Shown: positions 1 to 5,266, counted from the first letter of the stretch. The stretch is DNA of 8,767 nt from Elusimicrobiota bacterium (GCA_016194625.1 JACQBB010000403.1:1-8767), one strand, 5' to 3'. Notes: generated by a model not told the origin, from the sequence alone. Translations and numbers: made by a program.

Positions 1-123
1 CGGCACGCGGTCGCGGTAGCGCGGCAGCACGTCCACGGTCCCCGACAGGCGGAAGTCCGCCGAGAAGACGTCGCAGCCCGCCAGCGCGGCCGCGGCGAGC
101 GCGAGCGCGGCGGCGCGTCTCAT
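1..123 (-). CDS. N-terminus of a lipoprotein, cut by the window edge
   Basis: Only the first 41 codons are inside the window; the frame is open to base 1. The start is MRRAAALALAAAALAGCDVF: two Arg, a short Ala/Leu hydrophobic stretch and a lipobox LAGC with the lipidated Cys at residue 17. This is a classic signal peptidase II signal, so the protein should be an envelope lipoprotein. The residue after the Cys is Asp, which in enterobacteria favours retention in the inner membrane; whether that rule holds here is unknown. The ATG overlaps the TGA of the DUF1189-type gene (ATGA, bases 120-123). There is no purine-rich ribosome site before it, so translation is probably coupled to that gene. 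The visible part of the mature protein matches no family I recognise. Confidence 0.75.
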   Translation of the reverse strand, partial: MRRAAALALAAAALAGCDVFSADFRLSGTVDVLPRYRDRVP

Positions 124-920
124 GCGGCGGGGGCGGGGGGCGGCGCGTCCGCGGAGCCGTGCGCGCGCACGCCCAGCCACAGGAAGGTCAGGCTCAGCCC
201 CGCCGACACCAGCGGCAGCAGCGGGATCGCGACCGGCGAGAGCGCGTCGAGCGCGTACAGCGCGCAGCCGGCGGTCTGCGCGTGGATGCCGAGGCGCAGG
301 AGCTGGGCGTAGCTCAGCGTCGCGCGCGCGGCCGAGGCGAGGAGCATCCCGACCAGCGCGTAGACCAGGCCGCTGACCAGGATGGAGAGCGCGAACGCCA
401 GGAAGAAGAACAGCAGCAGCGCGGGGTAGAAGATCCAGTCGAACGCGGCCTCCATCCCTTTATAGGTGCCGGCGTCCACCTTGATCGGGCGCTCGGACGC
501 CGCCTTCGACAGGTCGATCGTCTCGACCTGGCCCGAGCCGCGGTCCAGGTACAGCGCGTTGCCGGTCAGGTAGGCGAGGACCTTCGACTCCGTCATCTGC
601 GCGGAGGTCACCGGGTCCTTGCGCGTCGTGTCCACCATCAGCGCGACGTCCTTGGTGCGCGGATGCTCCAGGCGCGTCGGGCCGGGCGGCGTCGCCGTCA
701 CCACGCCGCCGGCGAAGTCGATCGTCGGCATGTTCGTCTCCAGCCAGGAGAAGGTCTCGGTGAACAGCGGCGCCAGGCGCAGCTTGACCGCGACGCCGAT
801 CGCGGCGACGAAGATCAGCGACAGGAACGCGACGTAGGAGGCGGTGCGGCCGGCCTTCTCCGCGGAGAAGCGCCGGTACGCGGCGGGACGGGACACGGCG
901 TCGAGCAGGTCGGGGAACAT
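120..920 (-). CDS. DUF1189-family integral membrane protein
   Basis: A 266-residue protein with the layout of DUF1189 proteins. A short cytoplasmic N-terminus is followed by a membrane segment at about 28-46, an extracytoplasmic domain at about 47-160, and a hydrophobic C-terminal half with segments at about 163-194 and 218-251. The extracytoplasmic part holds the typical features: a hydrophobic strand ending in the DTT motif (97-99), then a segment reading as residues LTGNALYL at 118-125. The YAQLLRLG stretch at 204-211 resembles the conserved cytoplasmic motif of the DUF1189/YIP1-like group. The biochemical role of this family is unknown. The tail is Ala/Pro-rich. The ATG at 918-920 is preceded by a -10-like hexamer and no Shine-Dalgarno site. 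The gene is followed by an overlapping lipoprotein gene, which suggests a joint envelope function. The family call rests on pattern recognition only. Confidence 0.7.
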   Translation of the reverse strand: MFPDLLDAVSRPAAYRRFSAEKAGRTASYVAFLSLIFVAAIGVAVKLRLAPLFTETFSWLETNMPTIDFAGGVVTATPPGPTRLEHPRTKDVALMVDTTRKDPVTSAQMTESKVLAYLTGNALYLDRGSGQVETIDLSKAASERPIKVDAGTYKGMEAAFDWIFYPALLLFFFLAFALSILVSGLVYALVGMLLASAARATLSYAQLLRLGIHAQTAGCALYALDALSPVAIPLLPLVSAGLSLTFLWLGVRAHGSADAPPPAPAA

Positions 921-926
921 GGAGCC

Positions 927-932
927 ATTCTA
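927..932 (-). promoter_or_regulatory. -10 hexamer TAGAAT, six bases before the DUF1189 gene
   Basis: Read on the minus strand, TAGAAT lies exactly 6 bases before the ATG at 920. With a normal 6-7 base discriminator, transcription would begin at the start codon itself, giving a leaderless mRNA. No convincing -35 box is seen at the usual spacing; the region there is plain GC. No Shine-Dalgarno sequence exists between hexamer and ATG. It sits back to back with the plus-strand promoter at 958-986. Confidence 0.45.
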
Positions 933-957
933 GACAATCCGGGGGCCGCCGCGCGCA

Positions 958-986
958 TTGACGAAGCGCCCTTCTCCCGTTACACT
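958..986 (+). promoter_or_regulatory. sigma-70-like promoter TTGACG-N17-TACACT for the Cys-rich lipoprotein gene
   Basis: The -35 box TTGACG (958-963) matches the consensus at 5 of 6 positions. It is separated by an ideal 17 bases from TACACT (981-986), which matches TATAAT at 4 of 6. Only 6 bases remain before the ATG at 993, so the predicted first transcribed base is the A of the start codon. AGGG at 987-990 is too close to the ATG to act as a ribosome site. This is the best-formed promoter in the window. Confidence 0.65.
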
Positions 987-992
987 AGGGCC

Positions 993-1445
993 ATGCGCGG
1001 TTTGATCCTGATCGCGGCGGCCGCGGCGCTCCTCGGCGCGTGCGACTCCTCGGGCTGCGGCGGCCCTCCGGAGAAGCAGTCCAGCGGCGAGTCCGCCTCC
1101 ATGTCCGGCGGCGGCGGCTCCCACGGCGGCCTCGGCGAGGCGGTCTCGTTCCAGGGCATCGGCAAGAAGCAGGATCCGCCTCCGGCCAACGGGACGGGCC
1201 AGCCCCAGCAGGCGGCGGGCGCCGGCTCGCCCGCGGCGCAGGCCGCGGCGGCGCCGGCCGCGCAGGCGTCCGCGCAGAGCGTGATCTGCGGCGGCTTCCC
1301 CGGCCTCCCGGCGGACTGCTCGAAGGCGCCGGAGTTCGACGCGATCAAGAAGAAGTGCTGCCCGACGGGCCAGGTGCAGGCCTGCCAGGGCATCCCCGGC
1401 GGCGCGCGCCTCATCGGCCAGGGCTGCACCGCCGCCGCGAAATAG
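993..1445 (+). CDS. small lipoprotein with a low-complexity linker and a six-Cys C-terminal domain
   Basis: A 150-residue protein. Residues 1-17 are a lipoprotein signal with lipobox LGAC, so Cys17 is the lipidated residue, followed by Asp18. A second Cys lies at 22. Residues 25-96 are a flexible linker rich in Gly, Ser, Ala, Pro and Gln. The C-terminal 55 residues hold six cysteines (99, 109, 122, 123, 131, 145), including a CC pair, which could form three disulfides; this suggests a small folded extracytoplasmic domain on a tether. I do not recognise the family. The frame stays open far upstream of 993, but I chose this ATG because it begins directly at the lipoprotein signal and just after a good promoter. 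The next gene downstream is also Cys-rich and secreted but has its own leader. Confidence 0.7.
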   Translation: MRGLILIAAAAALLGACDSSGCGGPPEKQSSGESASMSGGGGSHGGLGEAVSFQGIGKKQDPPPANGTGQPQQAAGAGSPAAQAAAAPAAQASAQSVICGGFPGLPADCSKAPEFDAIKKKCCPTGQVQACQGIPGGARLIGQGCTAAAK

Positions 1446-1448
1446 GTG

Positions 1449-1454
1449 TAGAAT
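1449..1454 (+). promoter_or_regulatory. -10-like hexamer TAGAAT upstream of the Cys-repeat gene
   Basis: TAGAAT begins 4 bases after the stop of the lipoprotein gene and is one of the few AT-rich spots in the region. It has the same sequence as the -10 candidate of the DUF1189-type gene. The matching -35 region would lie inside the preceding gene and is poor. If used, it would give a leader of about 55 bases, unlike the leaderless arrangement of the other genes here. Confidence 0.4.
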
Positions 1455-1461
1455 ACCCCTG

Positions 1462-1501
1462 AGGTCCTAAAGGCCCAGGGCGCATCCGGGCCATCCGACC
1501 T
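1462..1501 (+). promoter_or_regulatory. two-step inverted repeat in the leader of the Cys-repeat gene
   Basis: An outer 5-bp stem, AGGTC (1462-1466) with GACCT (1497-1501), encloses an inner 5-bp stem, GGCCC (1472-1476) with GGGCC (1488-1492). The internal loop is 5 by 4 bases and the apical loop 11 bases. The structure ends just before the ribosome site at 1504-1510. It could stabilise the mRNA or control access to the start, but GC-rich DNA forms such stems by chance, and no known riboswitch or T-box pattern is visible. Confidence 0.3.
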
Positions 1502-1503
1502 AC

Positions 1504-1510
1504 AAGAGGT
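1504..1510 (+). promoter_or_regulatory. Shine-Dalgarno site AAGAGGT of the Cys-repeat gene
   Basis: AAGAGGT lies 7 bases before the ATG at 1518 and is a good match to the ribosome-binding consensus. It supports this start and contrasts with the four genes in the window that lack such a site. Confidence 0.7.
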
Positions 1511-1517
1511 ACGAGCG

Positions 1518-2360
1518 ATGACCCGCACCCCGGCCTTCGTCGTGACTTTCCTGGCGCTGGCGTCCGCCGCCGCCGCCCAGCCCGCCGCCCTGAGCCAGCT
1601 GCGCTCCTGGGCCGGCCCCGAGGCCGTCGCGGCGTCCGCCGCCTGGACCGCCGCCCCCGCGCCGCGCTCCGTCGCCTACCGCCCCGACGGGCTCCCGGCG
1701 CTGCGCGTCTACGACGACGGGCGCGACGACGCGGCGCGCCTGTGCGGCCGCCTGCCGTTCGACTCGGACAAGAACTCCTGCCTCCAACAGGTCTCCCGCG
1801 CGCGCTACATCGAGCGCGAGGCCGCCGCGGTCTGCGCGAAGCTCAGCTTCAACGACTCGATCCCGAACTGCCTGACCGCGATCTCCGACAAGGCGTACCT
1901 GCGCGCGGAGACCGACGTGTGCGCGAAGGAGTCGTTCGACGACGACAAGGTGAACTGCCTGCGCGGCTCCGGCCGCTCGGAGTGGGGCCAGTACCCGGGC
2001 GCCGACGACCACCGCGAGGAGGCCGCCTCCGCCTGCTCGCGCGCGTCGTTCGACTCCGACCGCAAGGACTGCGTCCAGGTCGTCGGCCGCTCCTACTACT
2101 TCGACCGCGGGGCGATCGGCGTCTGCTCGGCGCTGAGCTTCTCGGAGAGCTACCCGAAGTGCTTCGGCGCGATCGCCGACAAGGAGTACCTGCCCGCCGT
2201 GTTGGAGATCTGCGCGAAGGAGTCCTTCGACGACGACAAGGTCTCCTGCCTGCGGTCCTCGGGCGCGCCGTGGCGCGGCCTGCCGCGCTGGCCGAACCCG
2301 GGCTACCCGCGCCCGCACCCGCGGCGCCCGTTCCCCCGGCAGCCGCTGCCGCCGCGCTAG
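1518..2360 (+). CDS. secreted protein with six C-x4-F-x6-C repeats
   Basis: A 280-residue exported protein of no family I can name. Residues 1-20 are a signal peptide, with a likely cut near AAAA-Q (20/21). Residues 76-244 contain six units of C-x4-F-x6-C, with Cys pairs at 76/88, 106/118, 135/147, 173/185, 203/215 and 232/244. The Phe is usually followed by acidic residues (FDSD, FDDD), and most units are followed by a conserved Tyr or by Leu-Arg. Units 1-3 and 4-6 form two copies of the same module, offset by exactly 97 residues. The even Cys count and constant 11-residue gap suggest one disulfide per unit; the acidic loops could bind a cation, but this is inference. The C-terminus (251-280) is rich in Pro and Arg. 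A Shine-Dalgarno site at 1504-1510 supports the ATG. The next gene converges on it, leaving 13 bases between stops. Confidence 0.75.
   Translation: MTRTPAFVVTFLALASAAAAQPAALSQLRSWAGPEAVAASAAWTAAPAPRSVAYRPDGLPALRVYDDGRDDAARLCGRLPFDSDKNSCLQQVSRARYIEREAAAVCAKLSFNDSIPNCLTAISDKAYLRAETDVCAKESFDDDKVNCLRGSGRSEWGQYPGADDHREEAASACSRASFDSDRKDCVQVVGRSYYFDRGAIGVCSALSFSESYPKCFGAIADKEYLPAVLEICAKESFDDDKVSCLRSSGAPWRGLPRWPNPGYPRPHPRRPFPRQPLPPR
1743..1958 (+). repeat. first three-unit Cys module (residues 76-147)
   Basis: This codes for units 1 to 3 of the Cys-repeat protein. It aligns without gaps to the second module, with 40 of 72 residues identical by my count. The third unit of each module is almost the same, reading CAKESFDDDKV then one variable residue and Cys. 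All six cysteines keep register. Confidence 0.8.
2034..2249 (+). repeat. second three-unit Cys module (residues 173-244)
   Basis: This is the second copy, 291 bases downstream of the first and in the same frame. A 25-residue linker carrying Trp, Tyr, His and acidic residues separates the two modules. The uneven similarity between units (3 with 6, 2 with 5, 1 with 4) shows that a whole three-unit block was duplicated, rather than six single units one after another. Confidence 0.8.
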
Positions 2361-2369
2361 TCCGCGGCG
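2350..2369. terminator. 7-bp GC hairpin over the stop codon at the convergent junction
   Basis: CGCCGCG (2350-2356) pairs perfectly with CGCGGCG (2363-2369) around a 6-base loop that contains the TAG stop of the Cys-repeat gene. On the plus strand only a weak T-rich stretch (GTTCATTT) follows, so it is not a canonical intrinsic terminator. Its place between converging genes is what suggests the role. Confidence 0.3.
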
Positions 2370-2373
2370 CCGT

Positions 2374-2949
2374 TCATTTGGGCAGGCCCGTCCAGGGCGT
2401 CTCGGGACGGGCCTGCGCCTTGTTGGCCCAGCGCGCGGCCATGAACAGCCAGGTGGACAGGCGGTTCACGTAGACGATCACGCCGTCGGGGGCGGGCTCG
2501 CGCGCGGTCAGCTCGACGACCTCGCGTTCGGCGCGGCGCGCGACGGCGCGCGCGACGTGCAGCGCGGCGCCGGCGGCGCCGCCGCCGGGCAGTATGAAGG
2601 TCTTCAGCGCGGGCAGGCCGGCCTCCCACGCGTCGATCTCGGATTCCAGGCGCTTCGCGGCGTCGGCGGGCAGGCCGCGGTCGAACGGGGCGGAGAGCTT
2701 GGCGGCCTTGTCGGCGGGCGTGGCGAGCAGGGCGCCGACCATGAAGCACTCGGCCTGCACGCGCGCGAGCGCGGCGTCGAGGTCCTTCAGCGCGGCCTCG
2801 CCGGCCAGCGCGGCGCGCGCGGCGCCGAGGTGGCTGTTGAGCTCGTCGAGCGTGCCGTAGGCCGCCACGCGCGGATGCGTCTTGGGCACGCGCGCGCCGC
2901 CGAACAGGCCGGTCTCGCCCTTGTCTCCGGCGCGGGTGTAGATGCTCAT
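2374..2949 (-). CDS. pduO: PduO-type ATP:cob(I)alamin adenosyltransferase
   Basis: A cytoplasmic enzyme of 191 residues, the normal length for the PduO/MMAB family. It transfers the adenosyl group of ATP to the cobalt of cob(I)alamin to form coenzyme B12. The signature motifs are all present: YTRAGDKGETGLFGG at 4-18 (ATP binding), RVAAYGTLDELNS at 27-39 with the conserved Asp35, FILPGG at 118-123, ARAVARRAER at 133-142 and YVNRLSTWLF at 160-169. The last motif usually has Asp where Thr166 stands here. The ATG overlaps the TGA of the upstream peptidase gene (ATGA) and has a strong Shine-Dalgarno site, so the two are translated together. No B12-dependent enzyme is in the window, so which pathway it serves is open. 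The family call is firm; the symbol follows the subfamily. Confidence 0.93.
   Translation of the reverse strand: MSIYTRAGDKGETGLFGGARVPKTHPRVAAYGTLDELNSHLGAARAALAGEAALKDLDAALARVQAECFMVGALLATPADKAAKLSAPFDRGLPADAAKRLESEIDAWEAGLPALKTFILPGGGAAGAALHVARAVARRAEREVVELTAREPAPDGVIVYVNRLSTWLFMAARWANKAQARPETPWTGLPK
2382..2416. repeat. perfect 12-bp inverted repeat in the 3' end of the adenosyltransferase gene
   Basis: GCAGGCCCGTCC (2382-2393) and GGACGGGCCTGC (2405-2416) are exact reverse complements with an 11-base loop. The stem begins 22 bases after the stop of the plus-strand Cys-repeat gene and lies inside the last codons of the adenosyltransferase gene. For plus-strand transcription it could act as a terminator-like structure, followed by GCGCCTTGTT, which is a poor T-tract. 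For the minus-strand mRNA it would be a 3'-end hairpin that may protect against exonucleases. Confidence 0.5.
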
Positions 2950-4037
2950 CGCAGCGCTCCTTTCATGGACGCGTGCCGGGCCGTCAGCCGCGCGCGCAAG
3001 GTCCCGCGCAGGGTCTTCGCGGGGAACAGCCGCGCGGCCTCGACGAGCAGGCGCACCGCGCCCTCCACGTCGGACACGCGCACGCGCTCGGGCGCGACGG
3101 CGTCGGCGCCCCAGCCGTTGTGGTAGTTGACCAGCGGAACGGCGACGCCCGCTGCTTCATAGCCGAAGGTCTGGTAGGCGGTCGCCTCGCAGGTGCCGCC
3201 GGTCAGGCGCAGGCGCTGGACCTTCGTCCCTCTGCGGCGCAGGCGCGCGGCGGCGTCGTCGAGCAGGCCGACCAGGTTCGGGTCGAACGCGCAGGCCTTG
3301 TCGCCGAGGCGGATCGTGGGGCCGTTGCCGGGCTTGGAGCCGGGCAGCTCGCGCGAGGACTCGATGGACAGGTACGAGTCGTCGGGCGAGAGGACGCCGG
3401 AGCGCAGCATGTCGAGCGCGCCGACGAAGCCGACCTCCTCGGCGCGGTTGAGCAGGACGGTCAGGTTGGTCTTCGCGCGCGCGGCGGCCAGGCGGCGCAT
3501 CGCTTCCAACGAGACGGCGGCGCCCAGCAGGTCGTCCACCGAGCGCGAGTCGAGCCAGCCGTCCTTCACGCGGCAGGCGGGCAGGGAGAGCACGGCGAAG
3601 ACGGGCTTGGCGCCGGGCTTCGGCGGCAGGGTCCAGCGGATCGTCCACGGCGCGCCGTCCTTCGGCGGGCGCGGGCCGACCACGCCCAGCGCGAGCGGCG
3701 CGTTGTCCTTCGGGACCGCGGGGAACGCCTCGACCGCCGCGCCGGGCAGGAGGTGCGGCGGCAGGCCGCCCTGCAGGGTCGCGACCGCGCCGTCGCTCCC
3801 GACGGAGTCGAGGCGGAACGCGGGATGGTCCAGGTGCGCGGCCAGCGCCAGCGCCGGGCCCTTCCCCGCGCCGCGGTAGCTCACGATCAGGCCGCCGCGG
3901 ACCTTGCGCACGCTCGCGCGCCGGCCGAGGTGGCGGGCGATCCAGGCGCGCGCCTTCGCGGCGACGGCCTTCTCGCGGAACGGCGCGGTGGGGACGGAGG
4001 TCAGGCGCTGGAAAAGGGGGATGGCTCCGGGTCTCAT
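2946..4037 (-). CDS. dinuclear-metal aminopeptidase, M42/M28 type (clan MH)
   Basis: A 363-residue protein with no signal peptide, so probably cytoplasmic. The metal and catalytic residues of this clan appear in order: His68 and Asp70 in AHLDHP, the bridging Asp at 168/169 in SVDDLLGA, the Glu pair 200/201 in NRAEEVGFVGA (catalytic base plus ligand), Glu226 in SIESS, and His306 in NYHN after the GGTCEA motif at 280-285. M42 enzymes such as TET peptidases have a similar length and an EE-VG-x-x-GA motif, but usually Asp at the position of Glu226 and GGTDA rather than GGTCEA, so this may be a divergent branch. The expected role is release of N-terminal amino acids from peptides. It lies 22 bases after the FecR gene and overlaps the adenosyltransferase by four bases. 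A promoter-like sequence inside the end of the FecR gene may also drive it. Confidence 0.8.
   Translation of the reverse strand: MRPGAIPLFQRLTSVPTAPFREKAVAAKARAWIARHLGRRASVRKVRGGLIVSYRGAGKGPALALAAHLDHPAFRLDSVGSDGAVATLQGGLPPHLLPGAAVEAFPAVPKDNAPLALGVVGPRPPKDGAPWTIRWTLPPKPGAKPVFAVLSLPACRVKDGWLDSRSVDDLLGAAVSLEAMRRLAAARAKTNLTVLLNRAEEVGFVGALDMLRSGVLSPDDSYLSIESSRELPGSKPGNGPTIRLGDKACAFDPNLVGLLDDAAARLRRRGTKVQRLRLTGGTCEATAYQTFGYEAAGVAVPLVNYHNGWGADAVAPERVRVSDVEGAVRLLVEAARLFPAKTLRGTLRARLTARHASMKGALR
2957..2963 (-). promoter_or_regulatory. Shine-Dalgarno site AAAGGAG of the adenosyltransferase gene
   Basis: Read on the minus strand, AAAGGAG lies 7 bases before the ATG at 2949 and within the last codons of the peptidase gene. 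It is the strongest ribosome site in the window. Together with the ATGA overlap it fixes the start. Confidence 0.8.
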
Positions 4038-4043
4038 GCCGGG

Positions 4044-4073
4044 ATGATAGCCTTTCCGCTCAGCGGTCGTCAG
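4044..4073 (-). promoter_or_regulatory. promoter-like CTGACG-N18-TATCAT before the peptidase gene
   Basis: On the minus strand, CTGACG (4073-4068) and TATCAT (4049-4044) are 18 bases apart. TATCAT matches the -10 consensus at 5 of 6 positions and ends 6 bases before the ATG at 4037. The -35 part overlaps the last codons of the FecR gene. The mRNA would be leaderless. The only purine-rich stretch upstream, GGAAAGG, is about 13 bases from the ATG, too far for a good ribosome site. Read-through from the FecR gene is equally possible. Confidence 0.4.
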
Positions 4074-5217
4074 CCGGCGCGGGCGCGGCGGACTTGGGCG
4101 CGGACGCCTTCGGGGTGCCGCCGACGGGGCCGCCGAGCAGGGCCTGGAACAGCGCGTTGAGCATGGCCGGCGAGACCTGTCCGCCGGCGCCTCCGCCCGG
4201 GCCCGCGGTCCGCAGCTGCTGGAGCAGGGCTTGGTCCTGCGCGGAGAGCCGGGCGTCGGCCCCTCCGCCGGTCGGGTCGAAGCCCATGCCCCGCAGCGAC
4301 TTCGCCAGCGATTCGTCGATCCCGCCGAGGTAGGCGCCGCCGACGGTCCCGCTGCCGTCCACGCTCACCGCCGACGCGGTGTCGCCGTCGTCGGCGGCCG
4401 CGGCCTCGCCTTCGGAGGCGGCCGTCAGCCAGCCGTGGGCGCGCGCGAACTCCCGCAGCTCCTCCTGCTGGTGGGCGCGCAGCTCGGCGGAGTCGTCCAG
4501 GGTCAGGTCGCCGGTCTTGGCGAGCCGCGCGCGCTGGCCGCGCTGGCAGGCCGCGACCTCCTCGATGTCGCCGCGCAGGGCCCCGTTCTTGCCGTGCAGG
4601 CAGTCGGGCCATTCGCGCTCGACCTTCGGGGCCGCGGCGGACGCGGGCCGCTTCGACCCGTCCTCGCGCGGGTGCGGGAGCAGGCGCAGCGGGCGGCCGG
4701 CGATGACGAGCAGCGAGCGGTGGTCCTTCTCCGGCCCCAGCTCCGCGGTCTCGCCGTTCTGCAGGCGCACGGTCGCCGCGCCGTCGTAGACCACGACCTG
4801 GGTGTCGCGCAGCGGCGAGATCTCGACGGAGTACTCGGCCCCGGCCGCGGACAGGTAGGCGGTCGGCGTGCGCAGGCGCAGGCGCGGCTTCGGCGCCCTC
4901 TCGGCGAAGGCCTCGACCGAGCCCTCCTGCAGCTTGAGGTCGAAGCCCTTCGGCCCGATCTCGTCGACGACGAGCTCCGAGCCGCCCGCCAGCCGCAGCC
5001 GGCTGTGGTCGGAGAAGACCACCGTCGCCGAGGCCCCGCCGCCGGCGCGCACGTGCATGCCGGCCTTCAGCGCGGCGGGGAGCTTGGCGACCGGGACCCA
5101 GCGGTCGTCGCCGATCGAGGCGGTCTCGATGACGCCGGAGGAGGTGCCGATCCAGGCCTGCGCGCGCGCCGCGACGGCGGCGCAGGCGAGGAGCAGCGCG
5201 ACGGCGATGGTCCGCAT
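4060..5217 (-). CDS. secreted FecR-domain protein with a long disordered tail
   Basis: A 385-residue exported protein. Residues 1-19 are a signal peptide (cut near ARA-Q). Residues about 53-152 form a FecR domain: VRAGGGASATVVFSD at 56-70, a Leu/Arg-rich strand with GGSELVV at 78-84, LQEGSVEAF at 96-104, then RTPTAYLSAAGAEYSVEI at 116-133, the counterpart of the usual RTP...VRGT.F.V motif, and VVVYDGAATV at 141-150. A linker follows, then a region with Cys206 and Cys224 and a Gly/Ala/Pro/Asp-rich tail that looks disordered. Classical FecR proteins are inner-membrane anti-sigma regulators next to a sigma factor and a TonB receptor; none is here, there is no transmembrane anchor, and the domain starts right after the signal peptide. 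It is therefore more likely a secreted or periplasmic FecR-like protein than a sigma regulator. The function is unknown. Confidence 0.75.
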   Translation of the reverse strand: MRTIAVALLLACAAVAARAQAWIGTSSGVIETASIGDDRWVPVAKLPAALKAGMHVRAGGGASATVVFSDHSRLRLAGGSELVVDEIGPKGFDLKLQEGSVEAFAERAPKPRLRLRTPTAYLSAAGAEYSVEISPLRDTQVVVYDGAATVRLQNGETAELGPEKDHRSLLVIAGRPLRLLPHPREDGSKRPASAAAPKVEREWPDCLHGKNGALRGDIEEVAACQRGQRARLAKTGDLTLDDSAELRAHQQEELREFARAHGWLTAASEGEAAAADDGDTASAVSVDGSGTVGGAYLGGIDESLAKSLRGMGFDPTGGGADARLSAQDQALLQQLRTAGPGGGAGGQVSPAMLNALFQALLGGPVGGTPKASAPKSAAPAPADDR

Positions 5218-5225
5218 GCTCCCGG

Positions 5226-5254
5226 ATTATGGCTCAGCGGGACCGGACGCGCAA
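5226..5254 (-). promoter_or_regulatory. sigma-70-like promoter TTGCGC-N17-CATAAT for the FecR-domain gene
   Basis: On the minus strand, TTGCGC (5254-5249) is followed after exactly 17 bases by CATAAT (5231-5226), which matches TATAAT at 5 of 6 positions. Eight bases then lead to the ATG at 5217, so the predicted leader is only 1 or 2 bases. It lies in the 49-base gap after the small secreted-protein gene and shows that the FecR gene can be transcribed apart from the peroxidase unit. Confidence 0.5.
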
Positions 5255-5266
5255 GGGGGCGCGGGG

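Noticed and set aside
159..992. Plus-strand open frame extending the lipoprotein gene far upstream
   Set aside because: It runs antisense through the DUF1189-type gene and gives an Arg/Gln/Ala-rich sequence typical of a GC-rich shadow frame. The lipoprotein signal and the promoter fix the real start at 993.
980..1528. Minus-strand frame of 182 codons opposite the lipoprotein gene
   Set aside because: It has no ribosome site or family likeness, and the opposite strand has a well-formed lipoprotein signal with a promoter.
1500..2318. Minus-strand frame of 272 codons opposite the Cys-repeat gene
   Set aside because: The product is Arg/Ala/Gly/Val-rich and merely mirrors the repeated sense codons; the sense frame has a signal peptide and regular Cys units.
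993..2360. CRISPR, tRNA or insertion sequence in the repeated region
   Set aside because: The repeats are coding, in frame and divergent at the DNA level; there are no spacers, no tRNA fold and no transposase.
2973..4160. Plus-strand frame of 395 codons opposite the peptidase gene
   Set aside because: It is a shadow of the metal-peptidase frame, whose ordered ligand motifs are clear.
5218..5266. Possible intrinsic terminator between the small secreted-protein gene and the FecR gene
   Set aside because: I found no stable stem followed by a T-rich run; the gap is better explained by the promoter of the FecR gene.
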